Source of the DNA: Phytoseiulus persimilis
Taxonomy: Eukaryota; Arthropoda; Arachnida; Mesostigmata; Phytoseiidae
Assembly (NCBI GenBank): GCA_037576195.1
Contig: CM075101.1
Location: 31,000,001 to 31,064,000, forward strand
Direction: 5' to 3'
DNA: 64,000 bases
The position numbers and the translations under genes were made by a program. Shown in pieces: positions 1-10,215 of the stretch. Positions within the stretch are counted from its first letter, which is position 1. Each line of letters starts with the position of its first letter. The notes under the pieces are model-generated. The model worked only from the letters and a program-made list of their open reading frames with translations. It ran no database searches and was not told where the DNA came from.

Positions 1-689
1 AACAGGATTCGGCCTGATGTTTCATAAGATGGCGGAGTACTAACAGACCATTTCTTTGTTGATCATATTGTTGACCCGTCTGGAAAGCACTCTGGATGAT
101 GAGGATCAAGAAAAGTTATAGAGATACCGTGATTGAGATGATAAGAGGAAATGATCAAGAGAACAAAGAAGGCAGTGTATGAGGCACGCCGCTCAGACCC
201 TTCCATGCTCGAGCTTCCCAGGCAAGTCAGCAGCAGAATACAGAGGAGTCCCACGAAAAATGATTCGCTATGCCATCGCTTCACGGGCTCCGCCGAATCG
301 TCAATTTCCACAGCCGCTGTTCTGGAAGCAGGCAGAGTGTTTTGTGATATCCGGGAAGAGCCAAATATTGTGGGCATCTCGGACAATGATTTTTTTTTTA
401 CACTGCACAGTGAGAAGTCGTTTCACGATCAATACGACAACAGTTCAAGTCATATTTCAACACGGATACTGCAGGGGCGACGGCATCAACGAGTCGTGTT
501 TTTGTCCCACGATCCCCCGTGGCACGAGCTCGGACGTTCTTATGCAAGTTCAGTTTCCGCCGTTGACCCCCCGCCCCTGTCTTTCAGCGAAAAAATGGAA
601 GTCATGAGAAACTCTAGTCAATGAACAGTTCCGATCAATGACTGTGTTCAAGCAATGTGAGGGCGAACAGAAAAGCTCCCAGTGACTAT
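1..689. other. No recognisable gene
   Basis: The plus strand is open in two overlapping frames: one from an ATG at 151 to 624 (157 codons), the other spanning 179-607. Neither translation resembles a family I know, and overlapping open frames at this composition are expected by chance. The stretch could belong to the relic sequences further right, but I see no link. Confidence 0.4.
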
Positions 690-696
690 AATACAA

Positions 697-1206
697 CGGT
701 GCCACTCGATCTGAGCGCAGTTGATTAGAGCGAGGTCGATTTAAGCGCAGTTGATTTTAGCGAAACGAATTCACTCGCGCTACTGTGAGTGTGGAGCACG
801 ATCCAAAGGAAAAGGGGAATCCCTCACCTATCCGCCGATTGCAGACCACTCGACGAACGAGGAAAATACGATTTCTCGGAGGAACAATAAGAAGAGAAAC
901 CGAACCTCATCAAAAACGTTTCGCCTTCTCTAGCTAAGTTACATCCATTCCTCTGGTTCATCGAGAGAACGTCGTCACCGAAGTATCTCATGCCGTCGTC
1001 TTTTCTCTGCTCTTCATATACCGCTGAGCAAACGTACTTTCTTTGCGATTCGAGGAGTCTGCAATCGGCAGATAGGTGAGGAATTTTCCTCTTCCTCTAT
1101 CTCATGCTCCACACTCATAGCAGCGCGAGTGAATTCGTTGCGGTCAACTCAAGTGCGCTCAAATCAACTGCACTCGAAGAGGCTGTGCTCAAATCGACTG
1201 ACACGC
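697..1206. mobile_element. Foldback / MITE-like DNA element with long terminal inverted repeats
   Basis: The two ends are imperfect reverse complements for about 165 bp, leaving a central loop of roughly 865-1040. The core CGAATTCACTCGCGCT at 766-781 is matched by its exact reverse complement at 1122-1137; both pairs are centred on 951.5, so the arms align without gaps over that span. The outer arms are built of 15-bp subrepeats (units starting at 708, 723, 738 and 753, consensus near GATTTGAGCGCAGTT), and the same subrepeats occur inverted on the right. The element is bounded by the 7-bp direct repeat AATACAA at 690-696 and 1207-1213, which I read as the target-site duplication. No transposase is visible, so it is non-autonomous. 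Subrepeat-built arms are typical of foldback elements; the superfamily cannot be assigned. Confidence 0.82.
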
Positions 1207-1213
1207 AATACAA

Positions 1214-3378
1214 GCCAGTCAAACGTTCCGCCGGACTTGGTCGGTTTTCCACGCCGTCGGAAGTCACTGGTTACTGTTATAGGCTCCAGGTCGGGCAATA
1301 ACACCCGAAGTTCCTTGAAGCTCACCACCAACCCCTTGGGTGGTCATTTGCAGAAGTATCTACCCTGCCGATTTTCCTGGAGGCTTGGAAGGGTCCATTG
1401 TTTGTATTGCTTGAGCTTCCCTTGTTCCCTCATTCGAGTTCGAGTTGCCTCTGGGATTCTGAAGTGAACAGAGATAACTATCAATCCAGGTCTCCGACTC
1501 ACCGGTTTTCCGGCCACGCTATCGAGGAGCCCAAAAATCGTCACCATCCATGTTCTGCAAGGAATAGCAGCTGACCAATGTGAGTCCGCAGCTAGGAGCG
1601 ACGAATAGCGTCCTCGAAACCTCTCCTGCAGCCTGCGCTCCAAGTTCCTTCAGTTCGGGACAGGACGCAGAGATCGAGGATAGCCGGGGCTCGTGCGCTG
1701 GATTTGTTCCGGCAAACATTCTTCCGCTCTGAACCAGTTCTCTCTGATGGTCGGCGACGCTCGGAGAGAAGTCGGATTGATCAGAGGCCCATTCTATGGA
1801 CCGGCTGTATGGGACTTGCACATCCAGTCTCCCCAGGAAACTCTCGTCGGAAGATTTGTCGAGGAGCGACTGGGCGGATGCCGCGGAGATTTCGTCCCAC
1901 GCCGATCTCCCCCCATCGGAACTTCGAACGATCTGAGTCCTCAGAGCTCAAACGCCTGGAACTGAGGTGCCAAGTCAGAGTCATCACCGAGAAGTGAGCG
2001 TTCTGTATCCACGCTCGAAGAAGTCGACACCACAGAGGTAGGAAGCGCCCCGGACCGGGGGGTCAGTTGGATTCTCGCATTACCTTCACCGTGAATGGTT
2101 GAACACACAGGAGCGTTCATCAACGAAGTATTGTCTACCTGCTCAAGCACATCTGAGGCAGCGCAGACCGAGCTTGCTCGCAAAAAGGAGGTTATTCATC
2201 TGCATCTTCAAGGGCTTGAAATCAGGGCGCATCAACGAAGGAGGAGCCTAAATTAGCAGGATTGCGGTCGATGGCCGATAGCCGAGCGTCGAGCCCGGGT
2301 GCCTGGCGGACAACGATGGAAGACTTAGCATGCTAGAAAGTTCAGTAAGAGGCCACGCGAGCTGTCTGCACGCAAAAGGAGATGGAAGTCACCGGCGATA
2401 AAACCTGCGTCTGTGTCCGCCATCGTGAGATATTTCAGGTAGGAGACCACGGAGCGAGACTTCAATTGAAGTAGCGGAGCACTGAGGAGTAGACGGCGGA
2501 AAAACGACGCCTTCGTGCTGACAATCCTGACTCGGCCGAGAGCAGGAATCGTCAGCCGCTTCTGTCACGAGACGGAGTCTGACCGAAGGATTCCGACACG
2601 TTCCCGGAGTGTTTCCAAGTGGTTGGGCCAGAGACTGCTGGGGGAGCTTCCTCAACCCCAAATCTTTGAAGCGAAGCTCCAGGGCGCAGCTACATGTGTG
2701 CTAAAAGTTACGTAGAAATGAATACGACATGTTTCTACCAGATGGGATCATTTTGTGTATAAGAAGAACAATTAACGGTGAAGGTGCTCACGGACGCGTG
2801 GCGGTCAGCTGCTTCGTTGAGCCGCACGTTGGCACGTTGCACAATCAGTACTAACTTAGAAAACAATCCATCCACAATCCGATAAAGCGGCTGCGCCCAA
2901 CACGATCTCAGAAATATCTCGAGTCGTCACTCTTCCAAATTTTAGGGTGTTTTCGGAGTCGATTTCCCGACTTTCGCCACAGCTTTGGAGCGACTCACCT
3001 GGGCGGGTAAGGACACGCAACAGCGAACCATTCTCCTGGTTTCCGCGATGTCATACTTGATCGGGACGTCCAGCCACGAGCGCTCAGCCTCTGTTCAACT
3101 CGTTTGAGTGGGAAGCCCTCATAGGGGTGGAGCTTTTCTTGACTTTCCCCACGATCACAGTCTTCATGCGAGATGCTGTCGGAGACGTCATCTTTCTTCC
3201 AAGGGTAGCGGGGTGTGACATCTGCCTTACAGTCCCCGCTTGCGAACATCTGTAAGCATCAACAATGGTACGGAAAACCCAAGAAGAAAGCACGCTGTGG
3301 ACAGGTCGCACCGTGCGACTCGCACGGGATGAGCTCGGAGTGGAGCTTCGTCAGTAAGACAAATCGGGAATTCGGAAT
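1214..3378. other. No recognisable gene; possible decayed coding scraps
   Basis: Only short open frames occur here. A plus-strand segment near 2714-2852 reads as protein-like (contains NEYDMFLPDGIILCIRR) and could be an upstream part of the relic at 3379-5200. I cannot identify anything else. Confidence 0.3.
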
Positions 3379-5200
3379 ATGGCTCAGGTGAATGGTTTAT
3401 CAGAACGCGTGGCGGTCGTGAAGACGGTGGAAGCGGACATCACCATCACGTAGACCCCTCGCGCGCTCACACTGAATTGTAAGCGCTACGGAAATTATGG
3501 CATCGTTGCAAAAGACCTCAGCTACCAAGGGAAAAGCAAATGAAAAACTCTCAGCAGACATTCGAGATCTGAATATAAGATTATTTAAATACGATATCAA
3601 CTGATTGAAGGAATCAGCTTTCACGATGAGACGGACAGAAGATATCAAGAGTATCTGGAAAGTGAGTGGAAGTAGGGACACGAATGTGCCCTGAACAGAT
3701 CGAAGCTCCACACGAATTCCAGAAGCGTAATGTCTGGTTCTGATAACAAGTAAAAACTGTCTATGAGCGTTTGGCTACGACCAAGCAACTTCTGAGCTAA
3801 AATCCAGAAACAGAGGTGAAAGACGTCCTCTGGTTTGTAGACCCAGGCGACTTGCGAAGCGCCAAACTGAGGCCAACTGAAATGGACGAATCTTTGAACA
3901 GACTGCAGAACGCTCTGAACGAATTTTCAGAGAAACCTGGGGTAGACTCTGTAGCCTGGGCGAACTTTGTCATGCCGTAAGTCGACTCACTCAGGCAAGT
4001 ACCCGAGGAGGTCCGAGAAAAAATCTGCGAGTGGGTGAAACAAGCAGAAAATGAATCCGCATTTCGAACCTCTGGCACATATACTGGCCAACCAATGGAC
4101 GCCATCAATGGGTGGTACAGGCCAGTCTAGGAAGAACGCCTATGCTTACAGTCATTGGTAAGGAAAAAGTAGCGGAGACCATAGTCGAATGGTACGACGA
4201 GATGTCAAAAACATTGGAAAAAGAGGGAGCCGAGGTCAAAAGACTCACTTTGGCTCAGAGAGAAGAAATTGTGTCCGTTAGACTAGACCTAGGAATCAAC
4301 CCTGGACCGTATGCCCCCAGCCGCTGACGGGAAACACAGGTCAACCGTACGAGTGGGCCAGAGGGGCATGCCATCCGCCGGCGGGGTGCCTGAAGCGATG
4401 CACCAAGCAGCTGAGCTGCGTGGTGAAAGTGCTTCCCACCGTTGGGCAGTATCCTCTTATTCAGCCAGGGTTGGGGCATATCCATGCAAAAAAAACTGGC
4501 TGGAGAAGAACCGTGGGAGAAACAGGATGGAGTGTCCTTCGCACAGGATAAAAAATTCATCGCAGATCATCAGAGGGGGTAGGCAGAGGTATGAAAAATA
4601 AAAATTCATGTGTTATTCTGTGCACCCTAAAGATCCGTGTTTTACATCTAGCTGGAGGCAGGACGAGCGAAAAATGGACGAAACTATGCATATGGGAATA
4701 CGAAAGAAGGAATGACTGTGTTGAGGGAGTCAAAGTTCATGAAAGAGGAAATGCAGCCGAGAATCAATGGATGTCGATTTGTAAGTTCGAACAGGAATGA
4801 GCGGTCTGGTAAACATGCCAATGGGAGAACCGGTAACCTCATTGCAGATAGTCTTAATGATGAAGAGTGGTTTAAAAAAAAGCTTGGTAGCAACAGGGAT
4901 GAAAGTACCGAAACATTATATCATTATCATTGGTACCTTCGTCGCGATGATCGAGGAAGTGGCGTAAGACACAGCGAGGAGCAGAAAGAATGACTCCTTC
5001 ATTTTGATAGAAAGAGACATGTATGCAAGTCTGGCTCGATTTGTACGATCGCGAAATGCACGACTGCCGCCACCGCTACTTACGCCGTCGAGGAGATCTG
5101 CTGGTGAATTTTTCAGCGAAATCTCAGAGAGTTCCCGCGCCTCGCGGATGTACGCGAGGGGAAGCAAGCCAGAGGAGGTACGGTACTGGACTATGTGATG
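3379..5200 (+). pseudogene. Decayed protein-coding relic, unidentified (possible virus- or retroelement-derived)
   Basis: Several consecutive plus-strand segments translate into protein-like sequence broken by stops and frameshifts. An ATG at 3379 opens a frame hit by TAG at 3451 and TGA at 3541. A frame runs from 3801 to 4130 with one internal TAA at 3978 (motifs DVLWFVDPGDLRSAKL and EVREKICEWVKQAENESAF). The next frame continues to 4327 (EWYDEMSKTLEKEGAEVKR). Two further frames cover 4325-4800; the first is rich in cysteine (CHPPAGCLKRC). An ATG at 4797 opens a segment with the hydrophobic run HYIIIIGTFVAMI, and 4994-5198 is open again. A cysteine-rich part followed by a membrane-like run and a basic tail would suit an envelope-type glycoprotein, but I do not recognise the family, so this is inference. 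A host pseudogene is also possible. Confidence 0.45.
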
Positions 5201-5235
5201 TGCGAAGACAAATAGAGGACATATTTCAAAAATGA

Positions 5236-5535
5236 TATTTTCACATGATGATTGATCAGGATGGCAACAGGTGCAGATAAATGTCTGACCGTAACATTGT
5301 AACTCTGGGGCTCCCAGTACCGAACGGCAATAGCCCGGGGAGGAAAGGAAACAGAGTGGTGGCCAAAACTGACAGGAGATGAATAGCTGAGGTCATCTAG
5401 CAGGAGCGAAGAGGCTTCCGGGACGAAGGTCGCCGCGGAGTCAGCGTATGGAGGCAGCATACGGGCCCGACCTCTTCGAGCTTTGAGTAAATCGTTGGAG
5501 CCACGTACAGTGGGTCTGGTCAGCCCCCAGCGTCG
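5236..5535. other. Nothing recognised
   Basis: This is a short spacer between the coding relic and the reverse transcriptase scrap. No open frame of note is present on either strand. Confidence 0.4.
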
Positions 5536-6110
5536 ATGGTGGAATGGATCTCAGGGCCGCCTCAGGGACGTCGTCGGAGTGAAATTCGCTCGGGCCTCCT
5601 CGGCAGCCTATTCATCGGTAATCTTGCCATTTCGTGGCCGTTCCGGCTCGACTATGTAAAGCTCAGAGAGTGTTGCGATGACCTGAATCTCGTGGGGTTG
5701 ATTCGTGGCGTATCTTGCTTATTTGCTGAGTGCCCGTCTTGTCGACAACGGTGACCTTGAGCTGCTGGGAGCTTCCCTGACCGCCTCTGCCGTCGAGAGA
5801 GTCCTGAAGGAGAAGCTATCTCTTGTCGATCTTTGGTGCTCGGGACTCCCGCAGGCGTCATTGCCCATCGATGCCGGTGGCCTCGGAATCCGCCCCATCA
5901 GATTTGAGCACCTGCGCTCACCTCGACTCCGGTCAGGGACCTGGCCTCGAGCTTCTCTCCATCAGAGGTCTCTGCCCACATCGACGCCCGTATCGATTCC
6001 CTATCAGTGAGATTTCGGAGCCAGTGGAACGACATTCCACAAAAAATCCTTCAGGCCATGTTGGTGGCACTGGTCAACAGAACAAGGCAGACGGAACTGC
6101 TCAGAGACGT
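5536..6110 (+). mobile_element. Non-LTR retrotransposon scrap: reverse transcriptase C-terminal part
   Basis: The plus strand carries disordered pieces of a LINE-type reverse transcriptase. A segment with LRECCDDLNLVGL (about 5660-5700) matches the helix after the catalytic motif in such enzymes. After a frame change, DLELLGASLTASAVERVL (about 5755-5810) fits the 'LLGAPL' block. It is followed almost directly by QASLPIDAGGLGIRPI (5847-5900), which in full-length relatives lies more than 100 residues downstream, so the thumb region has been deleted. The frame then shifts again (SPSEVSAHIDARIDSL near 5960-6000). The catalytic YxDD box is not visible. The scrap is dead and abuts the minus-strand LTR element at about 6100-6110. 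Family assignment rests on motif recognition only. Confidence 0.6.
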
Positions 6111-7045
6111 TTCAGCGTGTGTCGATCGAAGTCCAGAAAGGCAACAGNATCATCGAGATAAGCAGCTACGCCTGGTAGCCCGTTGATCAACCTATCTATC
6201 ATTTCTTGGAAAATCGCAGGAGCTGTTTTGACCCCGAAAGGCAAACGGTTGTACCTGTACAACCCTTTTGGCGTGTTGATAGTCACAAATTTCTTCGAAT
6301 CCTCTTCGACTTCGATCTGCAAGTAGGCTTCCGCCAAATCAATGTTCGAGAAGAAAACTCCACCGTTCATCTTCGAGAAGACGTCCTCGACGGTAGGCAG
6401 CGGGTGATGGTGGTCCTCCAATGCGTCATTCACCCAGTGCTGAAATCGGAGCATAATCGAATATCCCCGGTTTTCTTCTGAACGATCACCACGGGAGCCG
6501 CGAAATCTGAATAAGAAACTGGTGAAATCACTCCAATGCGTTCCAATCGCTCCAACTCTGCTTCCAACTTCGGTAACGTGGCGTATGGGACTGGTCTATT
6601 CTTCCGGAATACAGACGTCGCGCCTTCTCTAAGTTGAAAACGTGCTTTCATCTCAGAGCAACGACCGAGACCCTCGGAGAAGACGTCAGGAAATGTAGCC
6701 ATTAGCGAATTAACCAACGATTCAGCTTCTGATGCGAGCTGTTCCGGTCGCGGCGAGCATTCCACCTTTTGTACTTCCCTGTTCGTGAGTCGGTCCCACA
6801 GCTCCCGATTCATTCGCAGCCAATCACAGCCCAGAACATTCAAGTCATACGGCACCACGTAACAACAGCCGAGGAATTCCGTTCCTTCAAGAGCGCATTC
6901 GCAATCGAAAAATCCGAGACTTTCCAATGTACCCTGATTCGCTGCTTTCATCACACAGGTCGGAGTCCGCAGACTTGGTTTGCCCAACTCACGCCATACC
7001 TGTTCGCTGATGATCGTTACATCAGAACCCGTGTCGAGTCTCAGC
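6101..7045 (-). pseudogene. Ty3/gypsy-type pol: protease and reverse transcriptase, truncated
   Basis: Read on the minus strand, the aspartic protease starts just after gag with the active-site LDTGSD (7021-7038) and flap-like sequence downstream. A linker and the reverse transcriptase follow: RIGVISPVSYSDFAAPVV, a frameshift near 6450, then NIDLAEAYLQIEVEE, LPFGVKTAPAIFQ and the catalytic YLDD near 6150. An ambiguous base at 6148 lies in the codon after YLDD. The sequence stops some 15 codons later, so the rest of the RT, RNase H, integrase and the 3' LTR are absent. The break near 6450 is a single-base loss within CAGCACTGGGTGAATG, which would otherwise read through from DFSTG to VNDALEDHHHPL. 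The coding capacity is lost; the segment is a relic lying over the end of the LINE scrap. Confidence 0.85.
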
Positions 7046-8069
7046 TTGATTGATGACGCCCAACCTTGACATGATAGAATATCCTATTCGTCCCTTCACG
7101 CTCAGCCTTCAATACTCCAACCGTCACCTCTCCAACCTTGCGCTCCTGTTTGGCTGTCTTTCCCCACGCACCTCGAGTATCCTTTCTGTCTGAGTGACCT
7201 CGCCTATTACTTTGATTCTTCTTCTGAAAACATGCTGCCTCGAGATGGCCTTTTTTCCCACAGAAATTACACGTCCTACTTTTGTGTGGACAGAATTTCC
7301 TGAAATGTGGTTCATTGCAAATGCGACAAGGACCAGGCTTGCTCGTCGTCGCCACCGCATTCACGGCTCTGCCTTCGTGGCCTTCCGCGATGCTCCTCGA
7401 CGCTGCTTGCAGACGTCCAAAATTCTTCACTCGCTGGTGCAGCTCCTTCATAGACGCCTCGGGGTTCTCCTCGACGAACTGCAATGCGATCTGACGAACC
7501 TTGGTGAATTTGTCGCTTCTCAGACCACTTATCCATACCAGGCATTTAAATTGCTCCGCAGTAACAGTGGACATCTCCGACAGTTCGAACCGCTGGTTCA
7601 CGAGTCCGGTGTAATCGTCGAAGGAGCCATCACTGAAATCATCGCACACTGTTTGGAGGCACTGATACCTCCTCGAGAACAACGAGCCGCGGTGTCCGAA
7701 CAGTTCTTTCAGTGTGCCCACTGTCGACTTGAAATCTTGTTCGGCGTATTTCTTCGGAAGAATGTGTGCCGTGTACTTCTGGAATGCCGACTGATCCAAT
7801 TTCTGCGTGAGTAACCTCACCTTAGCAGCGTCGTCCAGCTGGCTAGCGTCTTTGTCGAAAATACTCTCATACCTTGAGTACCAAAGCTCAAAAGTCAGCC
7901 CAGCCTCGGGATCATAGGAGAACGTGGAGATACGCTTTGTTAGCGAGTCCATCGTTCTCACCTTGGCTTCCTCCGTGTTCACGACTGACGCGATCCTCGA
8001 CGTTTGTTGTAAGGCCGCCTTAACTGCCTCCTGAACCAGGAGTTGCACATCCTTCGCTGTAAACGCCAT
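7041..8069 (-). pseudogene. Gag-like protein of a Ty3/gypsy-type LTR element
   Basis: The minus-strand frame begins at the ATG at 8069 (an open non-ATG extension reaches 8084) and ends at TGA 7043-7041, about 342 codons. The middle resembles retrotransposon Gag (FELWYSRYESIFD, then a helical capsid-like part). The C-terminal third has two zinc knuckles: CRICNEPHFRKFC (CX2CX3HX4C) and CNFCGKKGHLEAAC (CX2CX4HX4C), which bind nucleic acid in this family. A basic tail follows. The frame terminates in AATCAAGC exactly where the protease frame opens one base away. In relatives with a fused gag-pol frame this would be a single-base deletion; a programmed frameshift is less likely because pol is broken elsewhere. 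I favour a dead copy with a nearly intact gag. Confidence 0.85.
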
Positions 8070-8088
8070 CACATTGAATTCCAAATAT

Positions 8089-8182
8089 CTTCGTCGCCAA
8101 TTGAGGTGGCTCGACTACAATGAGAACGCGTCGTTATCTCTAGTCGTAACACTCTTAGTTCCGATCATCTTTATTTATATAG
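8089..8182 (-). promoter_or_regulatory. LTR leader: TATA/polyadenylation motif and primer-binding-site-like sequence
   Basis: Upstream of gag on the minus strand lies TATATAAATAAAG (about 8170-8182), which combines a TATA box and an AATAAA as compact retroelement LTRs often do. Nearer to gag is TTGGCGACGAAG (8089-8100), in the position and style of a primer-binding site. Together they mark the 5' LTR end and leader of the element. No second LTR copy is present, so the exact LTR limits cannot be fixed; they may extend beyond 8240. Confidence 0.5.
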
Positions 8183-8839
8183 TATCCGGCCCCGACAGGT
8201 CCGCAACCCGCGCGTCATACCCGCGTTCAAGGGAGACCTAGCGGTTTTTTTTGCGATCCCTAACTGTGAGCAACCTGAACCGCTGCTTCGGAGGAGAGAG
8301 GGCTTATCGTGGTTATGAACCACTTCGAACATCGCGACGATTCAGCGAAGAACCTCGAGCCCGAACTCTCGCAAAGCCGTTGAACACGACGAGTGGGAGA
8401 AAATTCAAAGAGACCCTCGACCGAAAAAATCGATCCGGACAAGTGAAAGGCATTTTGCCTCAACTGAGACCGCCTTCGTCATCACTCTCATCACTGCTTA
8501 ATCTCTTGAATTGACTACTTTGATGCAGTAGTTGGGGGGTCGGCAAAGTCAGCGCCGCGGGACAAAATCGTTGCCTAGGGCTGAAAATCCAGATCCCCGA
8601 CGCCGACTAGGCCTTCCAACGGATCCGGATCCGCACGATCCACGAGATATCCGCGGATCCGGATCCGCAAGACCAGCGCACATTTGATCGTGAAATTCCA
8701 TGAGGAAATGGTTGTAGGGTAAACACGGATTACCTGTCTTTTGTTGTGGTTATCGCCCGTGGTTCCGTAGCCCGCTGGTGTCAGCCGTACAGGGTATTTC
8801 TAAGTCGGGAATTTTCGAGCCCGATTCTGTTTTGTTTGT
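8183..8839. other. Probable LTR remainder and spacer, no gene
   Basis: The first part (to about 8500) is probably U3 sequence of the LTR element. The rest holds CGGATCCGGATCCG-type repeats (see 8621-8668). No recognisable coding sequence is present. Confidence 0.35.
8621..8668. repeat. Paired GGATCCGGATCCGC repeats, second copy a perfect palindrome
   Basis: GGATCCGGATCCGC at 8621-8634 recurs within GCGGATCCGGATCCGC at 8653-8668. The latter is a perfect 16-bp palindrome made of overlapping BamHI-type sites. Confidence 0.7.
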
Positions 8840-9154
8840 GTGTTTGTATCGCACAACAGTGGCCAGAGGCAGCTGACAATGCTTCAACAGCTGACTGTAA
8901 GCTGGCTTTGCTCGGGAGAGGGCTCTTCCGAGATGGCATCCCATCAGTATCGCACCCGGCATATTGTACTGGGGCAGAATATGACCTCCGCTCAGCCCGG
9001 ACAGGACCTCAGCATCTTGCGAATGATCTTCGGCGAAAACCGCGTGAGCCTCAAACCAGAAAGTTTGAACGATATTTCTATGTTCCGAAGGGCCTTTGAA
9101 TCGGCAAGAAAGAAGCCATCAAAATCCACCGATGATCCGAGCAAGAATTTGTAG
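8840..9154 (+). CDS. Unidentified short protein or terminal exon
   Basis: A plus-strand frame ends at TAG 9152-9154 and reads as ordinary protein, with motifs SILRMIFGENRVSLKPESL and FRRAFESARKKPSKSTDD. The first ATG is at 8879 (91 codons to the stop). A good acceptor-like stretch (TTTGTTTGTGTGTTTGTATCGCACAACAG) ends at about 8859, so this may instead be the last exon of a longer gene starting upstream. An AATTAAA, a plausible weak polyadenylation signal, lies near 9252. I do not recognise the family. It sits between an LTR relic and a minisatellite, so a transposon or viral origin is possible. Confidence 0.35.
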   Translation: MFVSHNSGQRQLTMLQQLTVSWLCSGEGSSEMASHQYRTRHIVLGQNMTSAQPGQDLSILRMIFGENRVSLKPESLNDISMFRRAFESARKKPSKSTDDPSKNL

Positions 9155-9524
9155 ATGAGAAATTCGTAATGATAGGATACAGCCCTCTCAATAGTTCCCT
9201 AACTCGCTTTGTGATGTACATAGTTCATTGTTTGCTTGTTCTTCTACGGTAAATTAAACGATGCGTCCATTTGGCGAGTTGCCACATGAATGCAAGAGCT
9301 CATATAGTATGTACTTGGCTTTTCTTCTCTCACTGCTCCCCCATGTCAAGTTATGAAAAGAAGATGCACTAAATCACGCCTCGAGGACAGCGTGTTGTGA
9401 GTCTATTTGGTAGCAATGAGCTGGGAACAGTTTGAGTCGACTGTGAAACTTTGCGGATCCGTTCTGCAGAGCCTCGTACCGACCAGGGATCTGGCCCCGT
9501 GCTCGAGTGAGAGCTATTCGGGAT
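9155..9524. other. 3' flank, no gene
   Basis: The sequence is AT-richer than its neighbours and carries no recognisable gene. It probably contains the 3' untranslated end of the frame ending at 9154. Confidence 0.3.
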
Positions 9525-10062
9525 CGACCTGGGGATGGTTTCGGGACAAAATCGGGCCCGATCACGAGGTCGATCTGATCACACTTTTCAAAGTCGATCT
9601 GATCACGGATTTCGATTTCGATCCGACCAAATTTTTGGCGGTATATGGGGGTGATTGCTGCGTCGATCTGACTACGCTTGTGGGGGTTCATGGAGATGGT
9701 TTCGGAGTCCATCTGACCATCCTTTTGATGCTATATGGAGGTGATTACCGGGTCGATCTGAGCATCCTTATTGGGGTTTAGGGGGCGATTTGGGTGTTGG
9801 TCAGACCATACTTTTGAGGGTATATGTAGGTGATTTCAGAATCGTTTCGACATAACTTTCGGGGCTCGAGGGGGCGACCTCAGAGTGAATCTGGGCACAC
9901 TTTTGAGGGTTCATGGAGTTGGGGGTTCTTGGGGTTCTTGGGTGAACATATTCGTGGGGTTTATGGAGTTGGTTCCGGAATCTATCTGACCATACTTTTC
10001 GGAGCCATGCAGGTGATTCCGAGGTCGGTCTGACCACATCCCTGGAGGTCCATGGATGTGAT
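9525..10062 (+). repeat. 45-bp minisatellite, forward arm
   Basis: Degenerate tandem units have the consensus GTCGATCTGACCATACTTTT followed by a GGTTCATGGAGGTGAT-type half. Clear 45-bp units start at 9662 and 9707, and related units at about 9569, 9593, 9752, 9796, 9841, 9885, 9982 and 10026. Because 45 is divisible by three, the translation repeats every 15 residues (for example VDLTTLVGVHG, VHLTILLMLYG, VDLSILIGV), but stops break it. Confidence 0.75.
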
Positions 10063-10215
10063 CAAGTATGCTCAAATCGACTTTGGTATCACCTCTATGG
10101 ATCCCCGAGAGTATAGTCAGATCGACATTGGAATCGCCTCCATGGACACCAGAGCGTATGGTCAGATCGACGTCGGAATCACCTCGATGGAGCCCAAAAA
10201 GCATCGTCAGACCGA
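10063..10215 (-). repeat. 45-bp minisatellite, inverted arm
   Basis: The same unit continues in reverse orientation: GATCGACATTGG, GATCGACGTCGG and CCTCCATGG-type blocks are reverse complements of the forward consensus. Read on the minus strand, the 15-residue period reappears (GDSNVDLTILSGIHR, GDTKVDLSILDHIHG). The orientation switch lies near 10,062, within CATGGATGTGATCAAGTATG. Confidence 0.75.

Noticed and set aside
151-624. 157-codon ATG-started frame
   Set aside because: An overlapping frame of 142 codons is open over the same bases and neither looks like a known family; chance openness is likely.
9525-10215. CRISPR-like or regularly spaced repeat
   Set aside because: Units are tandem, degenerate and lack constant repeats with unique spacers; the context is eukaryotic.
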